Positions 1-5,723 of a DNA stretch of 5,845 nucleotides are shown one piece after another. The DNA is from Clostridiales bacterium (lineage in GTDB: Bacteria > Bacillota > Clostridia > Oscillospirales > Acutalibacteraceae). A model generated the notes under the pieces. It worked only from the letters and a program-made list of their open reading frames with translations, was not told where the DNA came from and did not search any database. The stretch spans positions 1-5,845 of the forward strand of contig JAAZGX010000198.1 of the NCBI GenBank assembly GCA_012511005.1, read 5' to 3'. The position numbers and the translations under genes are program-made. Numbering within the stretch: position 1 is the stretch's first letter; the number at the start of each line of letters is the position of its first letter.

Positions 1-651
1 AAATGGATAAGGCTTTTGTACTGCTATCCCGACAGAATTACAGATGAGCTTTTAGATGTTATAAGCACAGAAGAAAAGGTGCTTAAATATCTTGATATAC
101 CTATTCAGCACGCTGATGAAAAAATCCTTAAAGCTATGAACAGAAAAGGAAATAAGGCTGATTTATTAAAACTAATAGAGAAAATCAGAACTCGTATTCC
201 CGATATAGTGATAAGAACAACGCTTATTACAGGCTTTCCCGGCGAGGGAGAGGAAGAATTTACGGCTCTGTCAGAGTTTATAAATGAGGCGCAGTTTGAC
301 CATGTTGGCTGTTTCTCTTATTCTAAAGAAGAAGGCACCGCTGCTGCTTTACTTTCAAATCAGGTGGACGCTGAAACGGCGCAGAGACGAAGTGAAATAA
401 TAATGGAGCAGCAGTATAGCATTGTTACGGAAACAAACAAAAGGCATATCGGAAAAACTTTAGATGTTGTTATGGAGAGCTATGACAGTTATTTAGACTG
501 CTACTATGGCAGGGCATACATAAACGCGCCGGAGATTGATTCTGTTATAATATTCACGAGCGGTTTTGCGGTTTCAGAGGGTGATGTTGTATCGGTAAAA
601 ATTTTATCGGTAGCTGAAACGGGATATGACCTGCTTGGCGAAACGGTCTGA
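1..651 (+). CDS. rimO: Ribosomal protein S12 methylthiotransferase RimO, C-terminal part (5' end outside window)
   Basis: Radical-SAM iron-sulfur enzyme that adds a methylthio group to an aspartate of ribosomal protein S12. The frame is open from base 1, so the N-terminal domain and the radical-SAM CxxxCxxC cluster are outside the window and about 216 C-terminal residues are visible. The fragment begins WIRLLYCYPDRIT, the RimO version of a conserved MiaB/RimO block. It continues with PIQHADEKIL (about residues 34-43), MNRK (46-49) and TGFPGE (77-82). The last 65 or so residues form a TRAM-like RNA/protein-binding domain with YYGRAYINAPEID, which favours RimO over the tRNA enzyme MiaB. It ends in TGA 16 nt before pgsA; rimO-pgsA adjacency is common in Bacillota. 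The first in-window start-like codon (TTG at 16) is internal, not the true start. Confidence 0.95.
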   Translation, partial: KWIRLLYCYPDRITDELLDVISTEEKVLKYLDIPIQHADEKILKAMNRKGNKADLLKLIEKIRTRIPDIVIRTTLITGFPGEGEEEFTALSEFINEAQFDHVGCFSYSKEEGTAAALLSNQVDAETAQRRSEIIMEQQYSIVTETNKRHIGKTLDVVMESYDSYLDCYYGRAYINAPEIDSVIIFTSGFAVSEGDVVSVKILSVAETGYDLLGETV

Positions 652-653
652 TG

Positions 654-661
654 AAAGGGAG
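654..661 (+). promoter_or_regulatory. Ribosome binding site fixing the TTG start of pgsA
   Basis: AAAGGGAG sits 6 nt upstream of the TTG at 668. An ATG at 651, overlapping the rimO stop, reads only six codons before a stop and is not the pgsA start. Confidence 0.75.
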
Positions 662-667
662 AATAAA

Positions 668-1234
668 TTGAATTTACCTAATAAACTGACAATATTCAGA
701 ATGATAATAACACCGTTTTTCCTTGCCGTTATAATAAGCGAAAGCATACCGCACCACTTTATTTACGGAGCTGTTTTATTCGGCATAGGCTCTCTTACGG
801 ACTTTATTGACGGCAGATTAGCAAGGAAAAACAATCAAATAACGGTATTTGGCAAACTTGCTGACCCTGTGGCGGATAAAATGCTTACAACGGCTGCTTT
901 GCTTGCGTTTATGAGTTTTGGGTTATGCAACATATGGATAGCTATGATAGTGCTAATTCGTGAATTTGCAATAACTTCATTCAGGCTTGCGGCGTCTGCC
1001 CAAGGCGTTGTAATACCCGCAAACATTTACGGCAAGCTAAAAACAATAAGCCAAATGGTTTTCACTATAATCATAATGATTTTAGGCGAACTTGTTTACA
1101 TAGAAGCTTTACCGGATACTTTTAACCTGCCTTTAGTTTCAAACGCACTTTTATGGATTACGGCTGTTTTAGCCGTAATTTCGGGAGTTGTCTATATCAA
1201 ACAAAGCGTCAAGCTGATTGATTTTAGCAAATAG
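668..1234 (+). CDS. pgsA: CDP-diacylglycerol-glycerol-3-phosphate 3-phosphatidyltransferase (phosphatidylglycerophosphate synthase)
   Basis: Integral membrane enzyme that joins CDP-diacylglycerol and glycerol-3-phosphate to give phosphatidylglycerophosphate, the precursor of phosphatidylglycerol and cardiolipin. The complete CDP-alcohol phosphotransferase signature DxxDGxxAR-x8-GxxxDxxxD lies at residues 45-70, with all four aspartates present (D45, D48, D66, D70). Several hydrophobic segments flank it, and the start MNLPNKLTIFR is typical of bacterial PgsA. Length is 188 aa, near the usual 180-195. I chose TTG at 668 because AAAGGGAG (654-661) lies 6 nt upstream and the family N-terminus begins there. 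The longer frame from 626 would overlap rimO and add unrelated residues. No terminator is visible after it; the next promoter begins 1 nt after the stop codon. Confidence 0.95.
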   Translation: MNLPNKLTIFRMIITPFFLAVIISESIPHHFIYGAVLFGIGSLTDFIDGRLARKNNQITVFGKLADPVADKMLTTAALLAFMSFGLCNIWIAMIVLIREFAITSFRLAASAQGVVIPANIYGKLKTISQMVFTIIIMILGELVYIEALPDTFNLPLVSNALLWITAVLAVISGVVYIKQSVKLIDFSK

Positions 1235-1235
1235 C

Positions 1236-1264
1236 TTTACATTTTTTGGGGCTTGGAATATAAT
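1236..1264 (+). promoter_or_regulatory. SigA-type promoter for cysE-cysS
   Basis: TTTACA at 1236-1241 (5 of 6 matches to TTGACA) is followed by a 17-nt spacer and a perfect TATAAT at 1259-1264. Transcription would start near 1270-1272, leaving a leader of only about 14-26 nt before cysE. That is too short for a T-box or other riboswitch. The promoter begins 1 nt after the pgsA stop codon, so rimO-pgsA and cysE-cysS can be expressed separately even though no terminator divides them. This is inferred from sequence only. Confidence 0.75.
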
Positions 1265-1296
1265 ATACGGAAAGTCAATTTTGAATGGATGATTTT

Positions 1297-1908
1297 ATGT
1301 TTGGAAGACTTAAAGACGATATTAACAGTATAAAACAGCGCGACCCCGCCGCAACCTCTTCTTTTATGGTGCTTTTCTTGTATCCGGGGCTTCGCGCCGT
1401 AATGGCGCATAGAAAAGCGCACTGGTTTTATAAAAGAGGGCATTTCTTTATTGCAAGATATATTTCGCAGCGCACTGTAAGAAAAACGGGTATAGAAATA
1501 CACCCGGGGGCAAAAATAGGCAAAAGGCTGTTTATTGACCACGGCGTTGGCGTAGTAATAGGAGAGACCTCTGAAATTGGTGACGATGTTACGCTGTACC
1601 AAGGGGTAACGCTCGGCGGCACCGGCAAAGATACGGGCAAAAGGCACCCGACGATAGGCGATAATGTGATGATAGGTGCAGGTGCAAAAGTTTTAGGACC
1701 TTTTAAGGTTGGCGACAATTCAAGAATAGCCGCGGGAAGCGTTGTTTTAAGCGAAATTCCTGAAAATTCTACGGCGGTAGGCTCGCCCGCGCGAATTGTA
1801 AAGAGAGACGGGCAGCGTATTGACGACTTAGACCAAGTTCATATTCCTGACCCGTTAAAGCAGGAAATAGAGCGGCTTGAGCGTATGATAGAGGCATTGA
1901 AAGAATGA
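1297..1908 (+). CDS. cysE: Serine O-acetyltransferase
   Basis: Cytoplasmic enzyme that transfers acetyl from acetyl-CoA to L-serine, giving O-acetylserine for cysteine synthesis. A short helical N-terminal region is followed by a left-handed parallel beta-helix of hexapeptide repeats from about residue 64 (GIEIHPGAKIG). It contains the catalytic-type FIDHG (His82), the GVTLGGTGK block, the GKRHPTIGD loop (His117) and the closing GSPARIV. IEIHP, with Glu where E. coli has Asp, is the usual form in short Bacillota enzymes. At 203 aa it matches that short class. I chose ATG 1297 because MFGRLKDDI aligns with the family N-terminus and GGATGA (1287-1292) lies just upstream. ATG 1285 (adding MDDF) is a real alternative; its best Shine-Dalgarno-like sequence, GGAAAG at 1269-1274, overlaps the predicted transcription start. 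It ends 19 nt before cysS. Confidence 0.94.
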   Translation: MFGRLKDDINSIKQRDPAATSSFMVLFLYPGLRAVMAHRKAHWFYKRGHFFIARYISQRTVRKTGIEIHPGAKIGKRLFIDHGVGVVIGETSEIGDDVTLYQGVTLGGTGKDTGKRHPTIGDNVMIGAGAKVLGPFKVGDNSRIAAGSVVLSEIPENSTAVGSPARIVKRDGQRIDDLDQVHIPDPLKQEIERLERMIEALKE

Positions 1909-1927
1909 TGTGCCGAAAGGATTAAAT

Positions 1928-3322
1928 ATGAAGATTTACAACACTCTTACGAGAAAGAAAGAAGAATTTGTACCGCTAAAAGACGGTGAAGTCAAGATTT
2001 ATGTCTGCGGACCTACGGTATATAACTATATCCATATAGGAAACGCGCGTCCGCTTTGCGTATTCGATGTATTGCGCCGTTATTTAGAGTATATTGGGTA
2101 TAATGTAATCTTCGTTCAAAATTTTACGGATATTGACGATAAAATAATAAGTAAAGCTAATGAAGAAGGCGTATCTGCAAAAGATATAGCCGAGAAATAT
2201 ATAAAAGAATACAAAATAGATGTAGACGGATTAGGCGTAAAGGAAGCGACTATTCACCCGAAAGCTACTGAAAATATAGGAGAAATCATTAAGTTTGTAA
2301 AAACGCTTGTTGACAAGGGCTTTGCTTATGAATCTGACGGTGATGTGTATTTCAGCACTAAATCGTTTGATGAGTACGGCAAGCTGTCACGCCAGCCGCT
2401 TGACGATTTAGAGGCGGGAGCAAGAATTGGCATAGATGAGCGCAAACGGGAGCCTATGGATTTTGCATTGTGGAAAAAGGCGAAAGCGGGCGAGCCGTTC
2501 TGGAACTCCCCGTGGAGCGAGGGCAGACCGGGTTGGCATATTGAGTGTTCAGCGATGTCAAGGCGCTATCTTGGGGATACATTTGATATACACGCGGGCG
2601 GTCAGGATTTGATTTTTCCGCACCATGAAAACGAGATTGCCCAAAGCGAATGCGCAAACGGCGCGCCTTTCGCGCGGTATTGGATGCATAACGGTTATAT
2701 AAATGTGGATAATATAAAAATGTCGAAATCTGCGGGCAACTTTTTTACCGTTCGTGATGTCGCAAAGACATACGGATACGAGCCGATACGCTATCTTATG
2801 GTAACGACGCATTATAGAATGCCTATCAATTACAGTATTGAAGTTATAGAGCAGTGCAAGGCTTCACTTCAAAGGATTTACACATGCCATCAGAATCTTG
2901 AGTTTCTGCTAACGAGCAAGAACTCAAAAGAAATAGCAGACGAAAAGGACATTAAAACGAAAATGTCAGCGCATAAGGACTGCTTTATAAAGGCTATGAA
3001 TGACGACTTAAACACTGCTGACGGTATAACGGCAGTATTTGAGCTTGTGTCTGATATTAACAGGCATATAAATGCAAATTCATCCAAAGAGTTAATTACA
3101 TTTTGCGCCAATTTACTTGACGAGCTTTGCTCTGTATTCGGACTGCTTCAAAACCGTAAAAAAGAAACGGTAAGTGATGAGATTTTAGCACTCGTTCAAA
3201 AGCGAACAGAGGCAAGAGCTGCGAAAGATTGGGCATTAGCGGATAAAATAAGAGATGAGCTAACTTCAATGGGAGTAACGCTTGAAGATACGCCGCAGGG
3301 CATTAAAATAATACAGAAATAG
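1928..3322 (+). CDS. cysS: Cysteinyl-tRNA synthetase
   Basis: Class I aminoacyl-tRNA synthetase that attaches cysteine to tRNA-Cys using ATP. Length is 464 aa, typical of the family. In order: CGPTVYNYIHIGNARP (residues 27-42) with the HIGH-type motif HIGN at 36-39; GWHIECSAM (202-210); the Zn-site stretch around HHENEIAQSE (232-241); and KMSKS at 264-268. Predicted zinc ligands are Cys27, Cys207, His232 and Glu236, all present. After the Rossmann and stem-contact regions comes the helical tRNA-binding C-terminal part. ATG 1928 is the start because AAAGGA (1916-1921) lies 6 nt upstream and MKIYNTLTRKKE is the normal N-terminus; the in-frame GTG at 1910 adds six unconserved residues. Adjacency to cysE resembles the Bacillus gltX-cysE-cysS cluster, although gltX is replaced here by rimO-pgsA. 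Confidence 0.97.
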   Translation: MKIYNTLTRKKEEFVPLKDGEVKIYVCGPTVYNYIHIGNARPLCVFDVLRRYLEYIGYNVIFVQNFTDIDDKIISKANEEGVSAKDIAEKYIKEYKIDVDGLGVKEATIHPKATENIGEIIKFVKTLVDKGFAYESDGDVYFSTKSFDEYGKLSRQPLDDLEAGARIGIDERKREPMDFALWKKAKAGEPFWNSPWSEGRPGWHIECSAMSRRYLGDTFDIHAGGQDLIFPHHENEIAQSECANGAPFARYWMHNGYINVDNIKMSKSAGNFFTVRDVAKTYGYEPIRYLMVTTHYRMPINYSIEVIEQCKASLQRIYTCHQNLEFLLTSKNSKEIADEKDIKTKMSAHKDCFIKAMNDDLNTADGITAVFELVSDINRHINANSSKELITFCANLLDELCSVFGLLQNRKKETVSDEILALVQKRTEARAAKDWALADKIRDELTSMGVTLEDTPQGIKIIQK

Positions 3323-3334
3323 AAACGGTGGATT

Positions 3335-3775
3335 ATGACGAGTAAAGAACGAGCGGCTTTAAGGGCTAAGGCAAATTCGCTTGAAGCGCTTTTCCAAATA
3401 GGGAAAAACGGTGTTACCGATGCGGTAATAGCCCAGACGGAAGCGGCTTTTAACACAAAAGAACTAATAAAAATCAGAAACTTGCCTGATTCTTCGCCCA
3501 TTACGGCGCGTGAGGCGGCAAATATATTGGCAGAGAAAACAAAGGCAGATGTAATACAGGTAATAGGCGCCGTTTTTGTGCTTTTCCGTGAAAATGAAGA
3601 GCTTCGTAAAAAGGAAAAAGAGGCGCAAAAGCGTAAAAAGCTTGCGTTTTATGCCGAAAAGGCCTCAGATAAAAAGAAAAGAAAGATAGTATATAAAAAA
3701 AGGGAAAGCACGGGTAAATCTGCGTTCCCGTCAAACAGAAATAAAGCGGTTAATAGCAAAAATAAGGAGAGATAA
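3335..3775 (+). CDS. YhbY/CRM-domain RNA-binding protein with basic C-terminal tail
   Basis: Residues 1 to about 87 match the YhbY (CRS1-YhbY, CRM) RNA-binding fold, a small KH-like domain found on pre-50S particles. Its signature is the GxxG loop, here GKNG at 23-26, followed by TDAVIAQTEAAFNTKELIKIR, in part, and a last hydrophobic strand VIGAVFVLFR. Family members such as E. coli YhbY are about 97 aa. This one is 146 aa because residues 88-146 form a highly charged, Lys/Arg-rich tail that looks disordered. The likely role is ribosome assembly or rRNA binding; that is inferred from the family. ATG 3335 is 12 nt after cysS, preceded by a modest site GGTGGA (3327-3332). The next gene starts one base after its stop, so the two are probably co-transcribed. 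Confidence 0.88.
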   Translation: MTSKERAALRAKANSLEALFQIGKNGVTDAVIAQTEAAFNTKELIKIRNLPDSSPITAREAANILAEKTKADVIQVIGAVFVLFRENEELRKKEKEAQKRKKLAFYAEKASDKKKRKIVYKKRESTGKSAFPSNRNKAVNSKNKER

Positions 3776-3776
3776 G

Positions 3777-4352
3777 ATGCTTTATGATTTAATTTATAAA
3801 ACGAGGTCCTATCGCAATTTTAAGTCTTCTGTGAAATATTCAAAGGAGCAAATAGAGGATATAATCAATCTTTGCCGCTTTACGCCCTCAACCGCTAACA
3901 AGCAATCTGTAAAATTTGCTTTCGCTTGTGATGACGAGCTTTGCGGCAAGGTTTTCCCGCTTCTTCACTGGGCAGGCTATTTAAGTGAAAAACCGCCGTA
4001 TAACGGCAATGTGCCGACAGCGTATATATTGCTTTGCTGTGACTTAAATATAGCAGAAAACCCGATTGAAATTGATGTGGGAATTTGTGCCCAAACCATA
4101 GTGTTAGGTGCTATGGAACAAGGTATAGGCGCTTGTATGATAGGCAGTTTCGACAAAAAGAAAATGTCAAATCTGTTCGGGCTTTCTGATAATTTGTATC
4201 CGCGTCTTATTATAGCACTCGGTGAGCCGAATGAAAAAATAGTGATAACAGACATAAAAGACGGGGATATAAAGTATTATAGAGATGAAGATAAAACTCA
4301 TTATGTTCCCAAAAGAACGCTTGAAGAACTCATTATAAAACATAATAAATAA
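3777..4352 (+). CDS. Nitroreductase-family FMN-dependent oxidoreductase
   Basis: A 191-aa nitroreductase-fold protein, expected to be a cytoplasmic FMN-binding homodimer that uses NAD(P)H. The FMN-phosphate contact TRSYRNF is at residues 9-15 (Arg10, Ser11, Arg13). FTPSTANKQ at 35-43 corresponds to the family's SPSxxNxQ loop. The stretch DVGICAQTIVLGAMEQGIG (100-118) followed by ACMIGSF is the conserved core helix and glycine-rich turn, and LIIALGEPNE (144-153) is the usual late strand. The physiological substrate cannot be read from sequence; nitro-compound, quinone or flavin reduction are all possible. The start is secure: AAGGAGA (3764-3770) lies 6 nt before ATG 3777. It follows the YhbY-type gene with a one-base gap. 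No terminator is visible downstream; the infC promoter begins 5 nt after its stop. Confidence 0.9.
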   Translation: MLYDLIYKTRSYRNFKSSVKYSKEQIEDIINLCRFTPSTANKQSVKFAFACDDELCGKVFPLLHWAGYLSEKPPYNGNVPTAYILLCCDLNIAENPIEIDVGICAQTIVLGAMEQGIGACMIGSFDKKKMSNLFGLSDNLYPRLIIALGEPNEKIVITDIKDGDIKYYRDEDKTHYVPKRTLEELIIKHNK

Positions 4353-4356
4353 ATAC

Positions 4357-4384
4357 TTGACAAATGTTTTTTATGTGATATAAT
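4357..4384 (+). promoter_or_regulatory. Consensus SigA promoter with extended -10 for infC-rpmI-rplT
   Basis: A perfect TTGACA at 4357-4362, a 16-nt spacer, and a perfect TATAAT at 4379-4384 preceded by TGA at 4376-4378 (extended -10 TGn). Transcription should start near 4390-4392. Both hexamers match consensus, so this is predicted to be a very strong housekeeping promoter, as expected for a ribosomal protein and initiation factor operon. It lies directly behind the nitroreductase stop codon. Confidence 0.9.
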
Positions 4385-4473
4385 TTATTAGCAATAAAGC
4401 AGAACTTTGTCCGTTCTCACCGTAACAGTCTTTGTCTGTGAGGTTAATACAGCAAAACAAACACTATTTTTGT

Positions 4474-4510
4474 GCGTGGACAGATGTATCTGCCCACGCC
4501 TATTATTTTT
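4474..4510 (+). terminator. Intrinsic terminator (attenuator) in the infC leader
   Basis: GCGTGG (4474-4479) pairs with CCACGC (4494-4499). Above an A/C mismatch, CAGA pairs with TCTG (4481-4484 with 4489-4492), leaving a small loop. A T-rich tract TATTATTTTT (4501-4510) begins one base after the stem. This is the form of a Rho-independent terminator, placed inside the leader just 1 nt before the infC Shine-Dalgarno sequence, so it would work as a premature terminator controlling the operon. It could also stop read-through from the upstream nitroreductase transcript. Confidence 0.85.
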
Positions 4511-4511
4511 C

Positions 4512-4518
4512 GGAGGTG
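4512..4518 (+). promoter_or_regulatory. Ribosome binding site deciding the AUC start of infC
   Basis: GGAGGTG is a near-perfect Shine-Dalgarno sequence. The codon 7 nt downstream, in the IF3 frame, is ATC at 4526. The first ATG in this frame after it, at 4541, is 22 nt from this site, well outside the normal range. Confidence 0.85.
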
Positions 4519-4525
4519 CTTTGGT

Positions 4526-5044
4526 ATCGGTAGCAAGGAAATGCAAGTGAATGAAGAAATCAGGGACAAGGAGTTAAGAATTGTTTCAGAGTCAGGAGAG
4601 CAGCTTGGGATTATGTCTTCTAAAGAGGCTCTTAAAATAGCTGAGGAAAGAAATCTTGACCTTGTTAAAATCGCCCCGTATGCCGTTCCGCCTGTATGCA
4701 AGGTTATGGATTATGGCAAGTATCGTTTTGAGCAGTCAAAGCGTGAAAAGGAAGCGAAGAAACATCAAAAAGTTATAGAGATGAAAGAAATCCGTTTATC
4801 TCTTAACATTGATAAACATGATTTTGACACAAAAGCAAACCATGCAAAAAGATTTTTGAGTGACGGGTATAAAGTTAAAGTTTCCATTCGCTTTAGGGGA
4901 AGGGAAATGGCACATGCCGAGAACGGCAAGACGATTATGGCGAACTTTGCTGAAGTATGCAGTGAGTTCGGAGAAATTGAAAAAGGTGCAAAAATGGAGG
5001 CCCGCTCCATGCTCATGTTCTTAGTTCCTATCGTATCAAAGTAA
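4526..5044 (+). CDS. infC: Translation initiation factor IF-3, probable AUC start
   Basis: IF3 binds the 30S subunit, keeps it apart from 50S, and rejects non-standard start codons and wrong initiator tRNA. From ATC 4526 the product is 172 aa, matching the roughly 170-aa Bacillota form. Residues up to about 70 form the N-domain: QVNEEIRDKELRI, SGEQLGIMSSKEAL, NLDLVKIAP and PPVCKVMDYGKYRF. A Lys/Glu-rich linker helix and the C-domain follow (MKEIRLSLNIDKHDF, KVSIRFRGREMAH, and GAKMEARSMLMFLVP near the end). The codon before GSKEMQVNEEI is Ile, as at the AUU start of B. subtilis and E. coli infC, and GGAGGTG is spaced correctly only for it. ATG 4541 (167 aa) is the fallback, but AAGGAA abuts it with no spacing. 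GTG 4472 lies inside the terminator stem and is rejected. Confidence 0.95.
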   Translation: MGSKEMQVNEEIRDKELRIVSESGEQLGIMSSKEALKIAEERNLDLVKIAPYAVPPVCKVMDYGKYRFEQSKREKEAKKHQKVIEMKEIRLSLNIDKHDFDTKANHAKRFLSDGYKVKVSIRFRGREMAHAENGKTIMANFAEVCSEFGEIEKGAKMEARSMLMFLVPIVSK

Positions 5045-5069
5045 CGGAATTTTTAAGGAGGAAACACCT

Positions 5070-5267
5070 ATGCCCAAAATTAAAACACACAGCGGCGCAA
5101 AAAAGCGTTTTAAGATTTCTAAAGGCGGAAAAGCTATGCGCGGTCACGCAAACAAATCGCACATTCTTACTAAAAAAACCACAAAACGCAAGAGGGGTCT
5201 GCGCAAAACAAGCGTTGCCGATGTAACAAACCAGAGGCAAATCAAGCGCCTTTTACCCTATAAATAA
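5070..5267 (+). CDS. rpmI: 50S ribosomal protein L35
   Basis: Small, very basic protein of the large ribosomal subunit, 65 aa, the standard length. The N-terminus MPKIKTHSGAKKRFK is the family signature, followed by GKAMRGHANKSHILTKKTTKRKR and a conserved end, QIKRLLPYK. AAGGAGG (5055-5061) lies 8 nt before ATG 5070, fixing the start. It sits 25 nt after infC and 25 nt before rplT in the classic infC-rpmI-rplT order, and would share the promoter at 4357 and the leader attenuator. Confidence 0.98.
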   Translation: MPKIKTHSGAKKRFKISKGGKAMRGHANKSHILTKKTTKRKRGLRKTSVADVTNQRQIKRLLPYK

Positions 5268-5292
5268 AGGAAGTTAACGGAGGAATTATATT

Positions 5293-5646
5293 ATGGCTCG
5301 TATTAAAGGTGCGATGACAACGCGCAAAAGGAGAGCGAAAGTTCTAAAGCTTGCAAAAGGCTATTATGGTTCAAAGAGCAAACTCTTTAAAACGGCAAAG
5401 CAGGCTGTTATGAAAAGCGGTAACTACGCATATGTAGGCCGCAAATTAAAGAAACGCGATTTTCGCCGCCTTTGGATAACAAGGATATCAGCGGCATGCA
5501 AATTAAACAATGTCAACTATTCGACATTTATAAACGGACTTAAAAAAGCGGGTATTGAATTAAACCGCAAAATGCTTTCCGAAATAGCAATCAGCGACCC
5601 GGAGGGTTTCGCGGCTCTCGTAGACAAAGCCAAAGCCGCGCTTTAA
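5293..5646 (+). CDS. rplT: 50S ribosomal protein L20
   Basis: Binds 23S rRNA early in 50S assembly; 117 aa, the normal length. It starts MARIKGAMTTRKRRAKVLKLAKGYYG and continues with the basic helical extension SKSKLFKTAKQAVMKSG, then YVGRKLKKRDFRRLWITRI, in part, and the compact C-terminal domain (NYSTFINGLKKAGIELNRKML). GGAGGA (5279-5284) lies 8 nt before ATG 5293. In characterised bacteria L20 also represses its own operon by binding mRNA that resembles its rRNA site. The leader at 4391-4525 is the likely target here, by inference. Confidence 0.98.
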   Translation: MARIKGAMTTRKRRAKVLKLAKGYYGSKSKLFKTAKQAVMKSGNYAYVGRKLKKRDFRRLWITRISAACKLNNVNYSTFINGLKKAGIELNRKMLSEIAISDPEGFAALVDKAKAAL

Positions 5647-5654
5647 GAACTACA

Positions 5655-5681
5655 ATGCGGACGATTTTATATCGTCCGCAT
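5655..5681 (+). terminator. Hairpin after rplT, possible weak terminator
   Basis: ATGCGGACGAT (5655-5665) and ATCGTCCGCAT (5671-5681) pair perfectly over 11 bp with a 5-base loop TTTAT. The 3' flank ATTGCTTAAAA lacks a proper T-run, so termination may be partial. It could instead be an mRNA-stabilising or processing hairpin between rplT and the downstream methyltransferase gene. Confidence 0.55.
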
Positions 5682-5710
5682 ATTGCTTAAAATGGACTAT
5701 TACCGCCATA

Positions 5711-5716
5711 AAGGAG
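5711..5716 (+). promoter_or_regulatory. Ribosome binding site for the TTG-started methyltransferase gene
   Basis: AAGGAG lies 7 nt before TTG 5724 and supports that codon as the start. The first in-frame ATG (at 5778) would cut off the conserved ITSRNN segment. Confidence 0.75.
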
Positions 5717-5723
5717 TATATCT

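Larger units (their letters stand above)
4391..4525 (+). promoter_or_regulatory. infC leader RNA, candidate L20-responsive attenuator region
   Basis: About 135 nt of untranslated leader between the predicted transcription start and the infC start codon. It contains an imperfect direct repeat, CTTTGTCCGT at 4405-4414 and CTTTGTCTGT at 4430-4439. Two small stem options are visible: AGAAC/GTTCT (4401-4405 with 4413-4417) and CTCAC/GTGAG (4416-4420 with 4438-4442). Either repeat copy can also pair with the 5' arm of the terminator hairpin at about 4475-4484, including some G-U pairs, which would give an antiterminator. In Bacillus subtilis this operon is repressed by L20 acting on a leader attenuator; that this leader works the same way is inference from position and layout. 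Confidence 0.65.

Noticed and set aside
626..667. Longer pgsA start at 626 overlapping rimO
   Set aside because: The added residues do not match PgsA, and the SD at 654-661 is placed correctly for TTG 668.
1237..1718. Open frames on the minus strand opposite cysE (and similar ones opposite cysS, the nitroreductase gene and infC)
   Set aside because: They are antisense shadows of well-identified genes, with no recognisable domains and no RBS support.
1910..1927. GTG 1910 as the cysS start
   Set aside because: It would add six unconserved residues; AAAGGA at 1916-1921 is spaced for ATG 1928, where the family N-terminus begins.
1909..1927. Internal regulatory element between cysE and cysS
   Set aside because: The gap is only 19 nt and holds just the cysS RBS; no hairpin or T-box specifier structure fits.
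4472..4525. Longer N-terminus for IF3 from GTG 4472
   Set aside because: It lies at the base of the terminator stem, has no RBS, and adds 18 residues absent from the IF3 family.
4438..4533. Possible leader peptide in the infC leader, GTG at 4438 to TAG at 4531-4533 (31 codons)
   Set aside because: No Shine-Dalgarno sequence precedes the GTG, the frame runs through the terminator hairpin and past the infC RBS, and the peptide has no run of a single amino acid typical of attenuation peptides.
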